40,543 bases of DNA from Nitrospirae bacterium GWB2_47_37 (lineage in GTDB: Bacteria > Nitrospirota > Thermodesulfovibrionia > Thermodesulfovibrionales > Dissulfurispiraceae): the NCBI GenBank assembly GCA_001803635.1, contig MHDU01000040.1:1-40543 (forward strand), read 5' to 3'. Of this stretch, positions 8,640-16,722 are shown piece after piece. Within the stretch, counting starts at the first letter, position 1; each line of letters opens with the position of its first letter. The notes under the pieces are model-generated. The model saw nothing but the letters and a program-made list of their open reading frames with translations. It did no database searches and had not been told where the DNA came from. Position numbers and translations under genes: made by a program.

Positions 8640-9176
8640 ATGAATCCAAAAATCGTTATCAGGAACGAGACGCATGACGATGTTTGCGCGATAACTGAGG
8701 TGACTATCGCAGCGTTCAAGACCTTGGAGATCAGCAACCACACGGAGCAGTTCATCATCGAGGCGCTACGTGCCGCCAAAGCTCTTACGGTATCGCTGGT
8801 TGCAGAAATAGATGGCCGAGTGATAGGACATATTGCTTTCTCTCCCGTGACCATTTCCGATGGCACCTCCAACTGGTATGGACTTGGACCTGTTTCGGTG
8901 CTGCCGGCGTACCAGCGGCATGGTATCGGTAAAGCGCTGATACAGGAAGGATTGTCACGTCTGAAAGACATGAATGCTCAAGGATGTTGTCTCGTGGGAC
9001 ATCCGGATTACTACAGGAAATTCGGATTCACAAACATGTCTGGACTTGTGCATGAGGGAGTGCCACAAGAGGTCTTCTTTGCTCTACCTTTCGACGGGCA
9101 TACTCCGCAGGGCAATGTCGCTTTCCATGAAGGGTTCAAAGCGGATGGCCAACAAGAGGGTGCAGGCGACGCTTAA
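8640..9176 (+). CDS. GNAT family N-acetyltransferase (YhbS-like)
   Basis: 178 aa from the ATG at 8640, where the product begins NPKIVIRNETHDD as in the family; an in-frame ATG at 8586 with AAGGAG only 3 nt away would add 18 residues. The acetyl-CoA-binding signature is VLPAYQRHGIGKALIQEGL (RxxGxG/A type), preceded by the usual VIGHIAFSPV strand; the C-terminal GHPDYYRKFGF is typical of COG3153 proteins. Transfers acetyl from CoA to an unknown amine. It is divergent from prmC and isolated, and its last codons run into an attC-like sequence, suggesting it may be a former integron cassette. Confidence 0.85.
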   Translation: MNPKIVIRNETHDDVCAITEVTIAAFKTLEISNHTEQFIIEALRAAKALTVSLVAEIDGRVIGHIAFSPVTISDGTSNWYGLGPVSVLPAYQRHGIGKALIQEGLSRLKDMNAQGCCLVGHPDYYRKFGFTNMSGLVHEGVPQEVFFALPFDGHTPQGNVAFHEGFKADGQQEGAGDA

Positions 9177-9203
9177 CAGCGCGCCTGACCTTTCGCTTTT
9201 AAT
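9147..9203 (+). other. attC-like integron recombination site remnant
   Basis: At the stop codon of the acetyltransferase gene there is a left core ggccaac (9147-9153), then gtgcaggcgacgc (9160-9172) and gcgcgcctgac (9179-9189), which pair as an inverted repeat with a small loop and unpaired bases, as the L boxes of attC sites do. The expected right core GTTRRRY is absent; the corresponding position reads ttttaat. If it is an attC site it is inactivated. Recognition is by pattern only. Confidence 0.35.
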
Positions 9204-9258
9204 CCATATTATCGAAAAAAATCAGGTGGCATATATCAGTTCCTATTGATTTTAATGA

Positions 9259-9308
9259 TTTCACAATGTGAAAATTACCTTTACCTGTTATGGTTGCGCT
9301 GATATAAT
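9259..9308 (+). promoter_or_regulatory. Predicted promoter and palindromic operator upstream of the CHAT gene
   Basis: A -10 hexamer TATAAT (9303-9308) sits 17 nt after TTTACC (9280-9285, four of six matches to the -35 consensus). Just upstream is a perfect 15-base palindrome TTTCACAATGTGAAA (9259-9273), a plausible regulator-binding site. The gene starts about 70 nt after the -10. Confidence 0.5.
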
Positions 9309-9377
9309 TTAAGAGCATGAAAAACCCTATATTTGGCGGCATTACTGACAAACTTCTTAAGAAATGGGGGAATAAGA

Positions 9378-12332
9378 ATGAGACGAATTGCTATAGGTTT
9401 ATGTATTGTTCTGGCAGTCTTATTTTTATGTAATTTTTCTTCCGCAGAGACATCGCAGGAAGAATATAATAGGGCGGCTGCGCTTTTTAATGAGGGACAG
9501 AAGCTATTCAATGTTTCGGATTTCAGAGGGGCGATTCAGAAATGGGAAGCTGCCCTTTCCATCTACCAAAGGCTCAGCAGCAAACAGGGAATCGGAGCCG
9601 CAATCGGCAATCTGGGGCTTGCATACTATTCTTTAGGCGACTACAGAAAGGCCATCACCTATTATGAAAAAGCCCTTGCCATAGATGAAGAGATAGGCGA
9701 TAAAAAGGGCAAGGGAGATAATCTCAGCAATCTGGGGAATGCATACAGAAATTTAGGCGACTACAGAAAGGCAATAAGCTATTATGAAAAGGCACTGGCC
9801 ATAGATGAAGAGATAGGCAATAAACAGGGCAAGGGACAGCGTCTCGGCAATCTGGGGGTTGCGTACAGTAATTTAGGCGATTACCGTAATGCCATCAGTT
9901 TCTATGAAAAGGCGCTTACGCTTAATAAAGAAATCGGTGTGCCCTATGATATCCCTGAAGGCAACCTTGCAGACGCATACCTTGCCTTAGACCGTGACGA
10001 AGAGGCGTTCATTATCTACACAAAGCAGGACCACACGGTTAGGCTCGGCAGATATTATCTAAAGAAAAAGGATTATAAACAGGCAAAAGAGCAATTTGAC
10101 CGCGACAGAGAAAAATACGAAAAGGCAAAACGCGTTGGGATAATAGTTCCTCAATGGATAGGACTTGGGCTTTCCAATGAGGGATTGAAACAGTATGAAG
10201 AGGCATACAAATGGTTCCAAAAGGCAATTGCCTTTATGGAAGAACAGAGGGCGGCGCTCACATCTGCTGAAAGGGAGCATTATTTTGAGGGCAATGAATT
10301 CGGCTTCCCGAGGATAGAGGCATACGAAGGCGCTGTCCGTTGTGCCTTCCTGCTCGGCAAATTTGACGAGGCATTCTACTGGGCGGAAAACACAAGAGGC
10401 AGAATCTTTTCAGAACTCCTCTCCAAAAGACATTCGGGCAAGGGCTACAAGATTCCATCCGGGCTTGCCAAAGAGGAAGAAGACCTGACCGACAGAATAA
10501 GACAGAACAAGAAACAACAGCAGACCGCCTTTGAAAAAAACAACCCTGGACTTTTGAAACAGCTTGAAGCAGAATACCCTCCTCTGAAAACAAAGATGGA
10601 CAATCTTATTGACCGACTCCGCAAGGAATATCCTCAATACGCATCTATTAAATACCCCCAGCCTGTTAAACTCTCCCAGCTTGCCTTAAACAAAGGAGAG
10701 ACCATTATAGAATATGAAGTAACCAGCCCCTACACTATAGGACTTGTAATCCGCGACGGCAAAGTAATAAAGGCATTCAAGGTTGAAAAGACCCGCGCAG
10801 AACTTGAAGGATTGATAAAGAGATTCCGCTCTCCTTTTCAGGAAGGCGCAGATATAAATGCGTTCAGCCTTAACCTCTCAAAAAGCCTTACAGACCTGCT
10901 TATAAAACCAGCGCTTTCTGTTTTAAACAAAGGAGAACGCCTTATCATTATCCCTGATGAATCCTTAAGTCTGCTTCCATTTGAAGCCCTTCTCATCTCT
11001 GCGCCTGCTGAGGCGCTCAAGGAAGAAGAAAATTTGCTTGCACAAGCCGCAAAACAGACAGCGGGCATAGTTGACAAGAACGCCATAATCAGGGGGCTAA
11101 CCAAAGCTCCGGTTACAAGAAGCAGCGGCGTAAATGTAGCTTCACGTGTAACCACCCACATACTTTTTGATACAGGTTCAGCCCAGATAAAGAACGAATC
11201 ACAGAAGCAGATGCAGGAGATAGCCTCTGCCCTTATATCCAAAGAACTCAAGAATACAGTTATAAAGATAGAAGGCCATACAGACAGCATAGGCGATTCA
11301 AAATATAACCTGAAGCTTTCAGCTAAAAGGGCACAGGCCATTTATGACTATCTCGTAAAAAACGGGGTTAAGCCAAGCCTCCTCAGCTATACAGGGAAAG
11401 GAGATACCGAACCTATAGCTGACAACAAAGATGAAAAAGGCAGAAGTCTTAACCGCAGGGTTGATTTTGTCCGTGTTACTGATAAAGATGACATAAAGCA
11501 GAAGGCGTCTTTGCTTAAGGGATTTGTATATGCCACGGATGAATATCCAATCAGCTACTATCAGTCTGCCTCAGTGCTTTCGCTCCATAGAGGATTGCAT
11601 ATAGCCCGCGAAAAGGGGAAAACCTTCTTTGGGTTGGGCGACCCTGTGTTTGAAATAAAAGACACCAGATCCGCAAATCTGAGGTCTGTTAAGATTGTTG
11701 CAAAGGCCGGAATATCGTCCACGGACATCGCAGAGACAGAAGAGACAAAAGACGCAGGATATAAATTTACCCGACTTGTAAACACGGAAAAAGAGGTCAA
11801 AGAAGTGAGCAAGCTTTTTGACAAGGCAAAGATATTCATTGGTTCTGATGCCTCTGAGGAAAAACTGAAGGCAGAGGATTTAAGGACAAGGCGGTATGTG
11901 CTTTTTTCAACACATGGGATACTTGGAAACGAGATTCCATATATCAAACAGCCTGCATTGGTTTTAAACTTGATTGGCAATGACAAGGAAGACGGCTTTC
12001 TGACCGCTTCTGAGATATTTGAAATGGACTTAAACGCGGACATAGTGGGGCTTTCTGCCTGCAAGACAGGACTCGGTGTGCAATCTGCCGGAGAAGGTGT
12101 GGTAGGGCTTTCAAGGGCGTTCATGTATGCAGGCACAGACACAGTGCTTGTGAGCCTCTGGAGCGTTGCGGATGAGTCAACATATAAGCTGATGGCCAAG
12201 TTTTTCGACGGGCTGAAAAACGGCAAGGACAAAATGACCGCTCTAAAAAATGCCAAAGACTATCTGCGTAATAACGGCTATGACAATCCATTCTACTGGG
12301 CGCCGTTTATTCTCATGGGCGAGACGAATTGA
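9378..12332 (+). CDS. Secreted TPR-CHAT peptidase-like protein with nested OmpA domain
   Basis: 984 aa from ATG 9378, chosen over 9333 because a purine-rich GGGGGAATAAG precedes it and the product starts with a signal peptide (MRRIAIGLCIVLAVLFLCNFSSA). Residues about 27-310 are TPRs, three of them (76-195) near-identical 40-aa units. A CHAT (caspase HetF associated with TPRs) domain begins near 443 with IIEYEVTSPYTIGLV and reaches LLPFEALL (about 532), is interrupted by an OmpA-like domain (about 592-699, with GHTDS Asp636 and LSAKRA Arg651, the two residues that hold diaminopimelate in OmpA), then resumes at SASVLSLHR (about 729). The predicted catalytic dyad is His846 (FSTHG) and Cys895 (LSACKTG). 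The C-terminal SLWSVADEST and FYWAPFILMG are typical CHAT. Probably a periplasmic, peptidoglycan-tethered protease or scaffold; its target is unknown. Confidence 0.9.
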   Translation: MRRIAIGLCIVLAVLFLCNFSSAETSQEEYNRAAALFNEGQKLFNVSDFRGAIQKWEAALSIYQRLSSKQGIGAAIGNLGLAYYSLGDYRKAITYYEKALAIDEEIGDKKGKGDNLSNLGNAYRNLGDYRKAISYYEKALAIDEEIGNKQGKGQRLGNLGVAYSNLGDYRNAISFYEKALTLNKEIGVPYDIPEGNLADAYLALDRDEEAFIIYTKQDHTVRLGRYYLKKKDYKQAKEQFDRDREKYEKAKRVGIIVPQWIGLGLSNEGLKQYEEAYKWFQKAIAFMEEQRAALTSAEREHYFEGNEFGFPRIEAYEGAVRCAFLLGKFDEAFYWAENTRGRIFSELLSKRHSGKGYKIPSGLAKEEEDLTDRIRQNKKQQQTAFEKNNPGLLKQLEAEYPPLKTKMDNLIDRLRKEYPQYASIKYPQPVKLSQLALNKGETIIEYEVTSPYTIGLVIRDGKVIKAFKVEKTRAELEGLIKRFRSPFQEGADINAFSLNLSKSLTDLLIKPALSVLNKGERLIIIPDESLSLLPFEALLISAPAEALKEEENLLAQAAKQTAGIVDKNAIIRGLTKAPVTRSSGVNVASRVTTHILFDTGSAQIKNESQKQMQEIASALISKELKNTVIKIEGHTDSIGDSKYNLKLSAKRAQAIYDYLVKNGVKPSLLSYTGKGDTEPIADNKDEKGRSLNRRVDFVRVTDKDDIKQKASLLKGFVYATDEYPISYYQSASVLSLHRGLHIAREKGKTFFGLGDPVFEIKDTRSANLRSVKIVAKAGISSTDIAETEETKDAGYKFTRLVNTEKEVKEVSKLFDKAKIFIGSDASEEKLKAEDLRTRRYVLFSTHGILGNEIPYIKQPALVLNLIGNDKEDGFLTASEIFEMDLNADIVGLSACKTGLGVQSAGEGVVGLSRAFMYAGTDTVLVSLWSVADESTYKLMAKFFDGLKNGKDKMTALKNAKDYLRNNGYDNPFYWAPFILMGETN
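9603..9962 (+). repeat. Three tandem 120-bp TPR-coding repeats
   Basis: Units begin at 9603, 9723 and 9843, each coding for 40 aa of the NLGxAYxxLGDYRxAIxxYEKAL type. The first two units are almost identical at DNA level, including synonymous positions, which points to recent tandem duplication or gene conversion. Confidence 0.85.
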
Positions 12333-12488
12333 GCTTGCTGATTATGTTGATAGTGAGTTTGTTGGGGTCAGGCATGCAGATGTGCATTTAAGCGTTACCC
12401 ATGAATAAAATGTTGCATATCATTGCATTTTGCTATGATAATAGTTAAAATCAAACTAAAATAAAAATAAATTCAGGAGGAATTAAAA

Positions 12489-12707
12489 ATGGCGACTGCC
12501 GTAAGAATATCGGAGAAATTAGTCGATGACGCTAAGAGATACAGCCGTATTGACCATAGATCCGTTACCGGTCAAATAGAGCACTGGGCACAAATCGGCA
12601 AGTGTGCGGAAGAAAATCCGGACTTAACGTACAGTCTTATCAAGGAAATACTTATCGGTCTGCAGGAACTTGAACAGGGAGAGAAATCGGAATATAAGTT
12701 TGAATAA
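12489..12707 (+). CDS. ParD-like type II antitoxin
   Basis: 72-aa protein starting after a strong AGGAGG (spacing about 8). It matches the ParD-like antitoxin family: MATAVRISEKLVDDAKRYSRI, then RSVTGQIEHWAQIGKCAEENP, a ribbon-helix-helix-like N-terminus that would bind its own promoter, and an acidic C-terminal tail (ELEQGEKSEYKFE) suited to wrapping the toxin. It lies 7 nt before the toxin gene. A plausible promoter (TTGCAT 12413-12418, GATAAT 12437-12442, spacer 18) precedes it. Confidence 0.85.
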   Translation: MATAVRISEKLVDDAKRYSRIDHRSVTGQIEHWAQIGKCAEENPDLTYSLIKEILIGLQELEQGEKSEYKFE

Positions 12708-12714
12708 GCACGTA

Positions 12715-12996
12715 ATGAAAATCTATCAATCGAGAACGTTTGAAAATAAAATCAAGAAGTTTTCAAAACAAGAAAAGGCTGCATTAGATGAAGAAATTGG
12801 AAAAATCATTAAAAATCCTCTGACTGGAGAAGAAAAGAAAGGCGACCTCCGAGAGATACACGTCTATAAATTCAAAATTAAATCAATCCGATATCTTCTA
12901 TCATACAGGATGATTAAAAACGGCTTGGAATTAATAATGATTGGCCCACATGAAAATTATTATCGCGAACTGAAAAGCTATTTAAAGCGAAGATAA
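12715..12996 (+). CDS. RelE/ParE family type II toxin
   Basis: 93-aa basic protein started at ATG 12715 (MKIYQSRTFENKIKKF), 7 nt after the antitoxin; an in-frame ATG at 12670 would overlap the antitoxin and adds no conserved residues. The length, the LSYRMIKNGLELIMIGPHENYYRELK C-terminal half and the GDLREIHVYKFK basic strand match the RelE/ParE fold. Members are ribosome-dependent mRNA endonucleases or gyrase poisons; the sequence does not decide which. No good ribosome site of its own, so translation is likely coupled to the antitoxin. Confidence 0.85.
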   Translation: MKIYQSRTFENKIKKFSKQEKAALDEEIGKIIKNPLTGEEKKGDLREIHVYKFKIKSIRYLLSYRMIKNGLELIMIGPHENYYRELKSYLKRR

Positions 12997-13016
12997 AGAA
13001 AAAGTATGATCATTGC

Positions 13017-13499
13017 ATGAGACAAGAGAACTCTTACGAATACATTAACGACTTTTTGTATTTCGTCATAAAGCCTGCCGGAGGCAACAGAGGCGGCAAT
13101 GCGCTGCTTTACTGCTCGGGCGTTAACTTGCAGCGCTTTCTCCCTATTACAAAGGGGCGGCATCGTCTTGGCCTGAATCCCGCTGCGAAGGGTCTCCAAT
13201 CCGTAAACCTGAGAGTAAGGTCTCTGTCTCTGTCGCACGGAGCAACGCCGAAAAGCATTCATGGAAACGATTGCTCCGGAATCGCTCCGGCAAAGGATGA
13301 TTTATGGTATTCGGAACTCTTCCTTATAGAAAACGCCTCCGAGCCGCTGCCCGACGAGATTATTAATTACGCTGTCGTAGATCTCCTGAAAAAGATATTC
13401 CTCGCCTGCATGCTAAAAGAGACAATGCCCGACAAGCTTATCGAGCCCGGTGAACTGAAGACGTTTATCGAGGATATGTGCGTCAAATACGGCCGGTAA
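13017..13499 (+). CDS. Unrecognised ORF, 160 aa
   Basis: Open frame of 160 codons between the toxin gene and the decarboxylase gene. No known family is recognised. The first 90 residues are of low quality for a protein (many Gly, Ser, Arg, no clear secondary structure pattern). The last 70 (WYSELFLIENASEPLPDEIINYAVVDLLKK to FIEDMCVKYGR) look genuinely protein-like, with two amphipathic helices. No convincing ribosome-binding site precedes 13017. It may be a hypothetical protein, or a real short C-terminal piece of a decayed gene joined to non-coding sequence. Confidence 0.35.
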   Translation: MRQENSYEYINDFLYFVIKPAGGNRGGNALLYCSGVNLQRFLPITKGRHRLGLNPAAKGLQSVNLRVRSLSLSHGATPKSIHGNDCSGIAPAKDDLWYSELFLIENASEPLPDEIINYAVVDLLKKIFLACMLKETMPDKLIEPGELKTFIEDMCVKYGR

Positions 13500-13590
13500 T
13501 CGATATCCAAAAAACGCTCTGCATAATCCGCAAAAACTGTTATAATATTTACTCTCAATTAGTAGTTTGAAAATTTTAACGGAGTAAAAC

Positions 13591-14724
13591 ATGGAACTGC
13601 CGTCCGGTTTTATAAGCAAAGAGACATGGAATAAGGTGCTCAACTATATCGCACTGAGCGACGAAGAGCCGCCTTATCTGCTCATGGACAAGAAAATTGT
13701 GCAGGATAAGGTATCTATCATCGGCAAAAATATCAGGAATTCGCGGGTATTCTATGCTGTAAAAGCCAATCCTGACATCGAGGTGATAAAGCTCGTGAAT
13801 CCCCTCGGCGTCGGTTTCGAGATAGCATCCGAGGGCGAACTGCAATTGCTCGCTTCGATTAATGTCGAGCCTGAAAGAATTATCACCAGCAACCCTGTGA
13901 AAACCTTTAAATTTCTCGAACAGGCAGTGGAATACGGCGTGAAATATTACGCATACGATTCCTTTGCCGAAGTTGATAAGCTTGCGCGATATGCCCCGGG
14001 CTCCAATGTCTATGTCAGGCTGACTGTTCCGAATGAGGGCAGTGAATGGCCTTTGAGCAAAAAATTCGGCGTGGAGACGGACGAGGCCCTCGACCTTTTG
14101 GTCTATGCAAAGGACAAGGGATTGAATCCCGTGGGCATAACCTTTCATGTAGGCTCGCAGTGCAATAATGTATACAACTGGAATGCTGCGGTGGACAAAG
14201 CAAGGGAGTTATGGGAGATGGCGGAGCAAAAAGGGATTAAGCTCTCGATGCTCAACATCGGCGGAGGCTATCCGATCCGCTATACAAAAAATGTGCCGGA
14301 TATAGAGACCATCGAGAAAAAGGTGGACAAAGTTATCTTCCAGAAATTTCCGCAGGACATAGAGGTATTCATAGAGCCGGGCAGGGCTATGGTCGGAGAT
14401 GCGGGAGTATTCGTGTCCACTGTCATAGGCAAGACCAAAAGGGGCGACGAGAACTGGCTGCACATTGACGTGGGAGTTTTTAACGGCCTCATGGAGAGCG
14501 TAGGAGGCATCAAATACACGTATGTTGTCGGGAGCAGGAACGATCCCATGGCATGGACGATTGCGGGGCCGAGCTGCGACAGTTTCGATGTGATAGACCG
14601 CGAGGTTGAGCTGCCTGAGCCGGAGGTTGGAAACAGGATATTGATACTTTCGAGCGGGGCGTATACGATTTCATACGCATCGGAATTTAACGGTTTCTCG
14701 ATACCTAAGACTATATTGATATGA
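13591..14724 (+). CDS. Ornithine-type decarboxylase (fold III, PLP-dependent)
   Basis: 377-aa alanine-racemase-fold decarboxylase. PLP lysine Lys58 is in YAVKANP, His186 in HVGSQC stacks on PLP, GGGYP binds the phosphate and GPSCDSFDV near residue 330 supplies the cysteine of the partner subunit, as in eukaryotic-type ornithine decarboxylase. Most likely makes putrescine; lysine or carboxynorspermidine decarboxylases share the fold, so the substrate is not proved. GGAG precedes the ATG. It is 25 nt upstream of speE, which would use the putrescine. No speD lies in the window. Confidence 0.85.
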   Translation: MELPSGFISKETWNKVLNYIALSDEEPPYLLMDKKIVQDKVSIIGKNIRNSRVFYAVKANPDIEVIKLVNPLGVGFEIASEGELQLLASINVEPERIITSNPVKTFKFLEQAVEYGVKYYAYDSFAEVDKLARYAPGSNVYVRLTVPNEGSEWPLSKKFGVETDEALDLLVYAKDKGLNPVGITFHVGSQCNNVYNWNAAVDKARELWEMAEQKGIKLSMLNIGGGYPIRYTKNVPDIETIEKKVDKVIFQKFPQDIEVFIEPGRAMVGDAGVFVSTVIGKTKRGDENWLHIDVGVFNGLMESVGGIKYTYVVGSRNDPMAWTIAGPSCDSFDVIDREVELPEPEVGNRILILSSGAYTISYASEFNGFSIPKTILI

Positions 14725-14749
14725 CAACAAAACTTTTCTGGAGGACGAT

Positions 14750-15586
14750 ATGATCAAGTTTTTTGAGAAAGATCCATATGCGCCGATACAATATGTTTAC
14801 GATGTGGAAAAGGTGCTTCATAAGAGCAAAAGCGAGTTTCAGGAGATAATGGTCATTGAAAATCCGCACTTCGGCAAGATGCTCATCCTTGACGGAGTCG
14901 TTCAGATAACGGAGCGCGACGAACTTTTTTATCATGAGATGCTTGTGCATCCGGTTATGCACGCGCATCCGAATCCCAAAAATGTCATAGTGATAGGCGG
15001 CGGCGACGGCGGAACTGTGAGGGAGGTTTTGAGGCACGATTCCATCGAGAAGGTATATTTCATAGAGATAGACGAAGAGGTCATCAATGTGTCCAGGAAA
15101 TTTTTTCCGACGGTTGCGTGCGGCGTTGACGACAAACGGGTCGAGATAAAATGCATGGACGGAGCCGAATTCGTAAAGGGAAGGGACGGAGATATAGACG
15201 CGGTGATAGTTGATTCCACGGACATAGTCGGCTTTGCAAAGAGCCTTTTTACGGTCGAGTTTTTCAAATCGGTAAAAGACTGCCTCACGGATGACGGGAT
15301 GTTCGTAACCCTCTCGGAATCGCTGCATTTCCACAAGGATATCGTCATAGAGGTTCAAGAGGCTATGAAGCTCATATTCCCGATAGTTGATCTCTATACC
15401 GCCCCTATCGCTACTTATGCCGGAAACTGGTGGACATTCTCAGCCGCATCCAAGAAGCACGATTTAAGGCAGATGAGAAGGGATTTCAAGGTTGACACCA
15501 GATATTACAGCGACGAGATACATCAACAGGCATTTATGCCGCCCAAGATGTACGAGAGGCTTATGCAGAGAAAACTGCAGTGGTAG
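14750..15586 (+). CDS. speE: Spermidine synthase (polyamine aminopropyltransferase) SpeE
   Basis: 278 aa. The decarboxylated-SAM pocket GGGDGGT (83-89), the acidic strand YFIEIDEEVI (about 103-112) and the DSTD loop (155-158, in IVDSTDIVGFAKSLFTVEFF) are all present, as is the N-terminal beta hairpin with LILDGVVQITERDE and the YHEMLVH segment. It transfers an aminopropyl group to putrescine, forming spermidine. Starts after GGAGG at normal spacing. Its stop codon is followed at once by the hrcA promoter -35 hexamer, so the polyamine pair and heat-shock operon are adjacent with no spacer. Confidence 0.93.
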   Translation: MIKFFEKDPYAPIQYVYDVEKVLHKSKSEFQEIMVIENPHFGKMLILDGVVQITERDELFYHEMLVHPVMHAHPNPKNVIVIGGGDGGTVREVLRHDSIEKVYFIEIDEEVINVSRKFFPTVACGVDDKRVEIKCMDGAEFVKGRDGDIDAVIVDSTDIVGFAKSLFTVEFFKSVKDCLTDDGMFVTLSESLHFHKDIVIEVQEAMKLIFPIVDLYTAPIATYAGNWWTFSAASKKHDLRQMRRDFKVDTRYYSDEIHQQAFMPPKMYERLMQRKLQW

Positions 15587-15587
15587 C

Positions 15588-15616
15588 TTGACAGCTTTTA
15601 AGGCTTATTGTTAAAT
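15588..15616 (+). promoter_or_regulatory. Promoter of the hrcA-grpE-dnaK-dnaJ operon
   Basis: A perfect -35 TTGACA (15588-15593) begins 2 nt after the speE stop, followed by a 17-nt spacer and TTAAAT (15611-15616) as -10. The CIRCE operator starts 3 nt downstream, covering the expected transcription start, as in HrcA-repressed operons. Confidence 0.8.
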
Positions 15617-15618
15617 TA

Positions 15619-15645
15619 TTAGCACTCTCATGTCGAGAGTGCTAA
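15619..15645. promoter_or_regulatory. CIRCE operator (HrcA-binding site)
   Basis: Exact consensus inverted repeat TTAGCACTC-N9-GAGTGCTAA. HrcA dimers bind this site and repress the operon until heat stress. Its placement just after the -10 and 25 nt before hrcA indicates autoregulation of the whole chaperone operon. Confidence 0.97.
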
Positions 15646-15669
15646 TCTTGTTTTATTATGGTGGTAAAT

Positions 15670-16722
15670 ATGCTGGATGAGAGGAGTAGACAGGTTCTCC
15701 GCGCCGTTGTCCAGAGCTATATAAATAAGCTTGAACCGGTCGGCTCGCGTTTTGTCACAAAGGAATACGCATTAGGCTGCTCTCCGGCCACCATACGTAA
15801 TATAATGGCCGACCTCGAAGATTTAGGGTTCTTAAGCCAACCGCATACCTCTGCCGGAAGGGTTCCTACGGACAAGGGTTATCGGTTTTACGTGAATTTC
15901 CTCGGGGATGCCGGCGAGTACGGCGAACAGGACGCAGAGCTTAAGGACTGTGTCTGCCGTTTTACGCGGAGGCTCGAAGGCATCGGCAGCGATTTAAACG
16001 GCATGTTCGTAGAGGTGACGAACGCCCTTTCTTCGATGTCGAATTATATAGGCGTCGTTATGCCTCCGAGGCCTGAAAGCACGACGTTCAACAGGATCGA
16101 TTTCATAAGGTACAAAGCGGATAAGGTCGTCGCTGTTTTGCTGACCGACGAAGGCGTGATTAAGAATAAGATGCTCTCCGTGGATGCGGCTTTTACACAG
16201 GAAGACCTCAACAGGATCGCGGCCTATCTCAATTCCGAATACTCGGGACGCACGATCGATGAGATAAAAAGCATGCTCATCAAAAAAATGCGTCAGGAAA
16301 AGGCCGCGTGGGATAAGCTCATAACAAGGGCCATAAAGATATACGAAGAGGCCACATCTTTTGCGGAAGAAGATTTTTTCGTTTCCGGGCTTTACGATGT
16401 GATGGGTCTGCCGGATTTTTCGGACATGTCACGGATAAGGGAGATATCCCGCGCAATAAAGGATAAGCACGCTATATTAAAACTCATCGAGGAGCTTTCC
16501 GGCGTCTCCGGCGTGCAGGTGGTCATAGGGAACGAGAATCCCGTAGAGGAATTGAAGGGGCTGAGCGTGGTGGCATCCACGTATAAAGAGGGAGAAAGGC
16601 CGATGGGTGTTATAGCCCTCATCGGGCCGACAAGAATGGATTATTCCAAGGCCATATACATGGTCGATGCCATTTCAAAGTGCATAAGCAGGACATTCGA
16701 GCAACGGACGGAGGTAGTTTAA
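15670..16722 (+). CDS. hrcA: Heat-inducible transcription repressor HrcA
   Basis: 350 aa from ATG 15670 (MLDERSRQVLRAVVQ), preferred because a GGTGG stands upstream and family members start here; ATG 15658 adds only four residues. An N-terminal winged helix (through ATIRNIMADLEDLGFLSQPHTSAGRVPTDKGYR) is followed by the GAF-like dimerisation region with an inserted segment and the C-terminal IGPTRMDYSKAI signature. It binds the CIRCE element 25 nt upstream and is normally kept folded by GroEL. Its stop overlaps the grpE start (TAATG). Confidence 0.97.
   Translation: MLDERSRQVLRAVVQSYINKLEPVGSRFVTKEYALGCSPATIRNIMADLEDLGFLSQPHTSAGRVPTDKGYRFYVNFLGDAGEYGEQDAELKDCVCRFTRRLEGIGSDLNGMFVEVTNALSSMSNYIGVVMPPRPESTTFNRIDFIRYKADKVVAVLLTDEGVIKNKMLSVDAAFTQEDLNRIAAYLNSEYSGRTIDEIKSMLIKKMRQEKAAWDKLITRAIKIYEEATSFAEEDFFVSGLYDVMGLPDFSDMSRIREISRAIKDKHAILKLIEELSGVSGVQVVIGNENPVEELKGLSVVASTYKEGERPMGVIALIGPTRMDYSKAIYMVDAISKCISRTFEQRTEVV

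Noticed and set aside
8531-8971. 146-aa minus-strand frame
   Set aside because: Fully antisense to the GNAT gene, which has clear family motifs.
12978-13262. 94-aa minus-strand frame
   Set aside because: No ribosome site, overlaps the unrecognised ORF and the toxin gene end; no family features.
8586-13500. Prophage or transposon
   Set aside because: No integrase, transposase or phage structural gene; the accessory genes are individually ordinary insertions.
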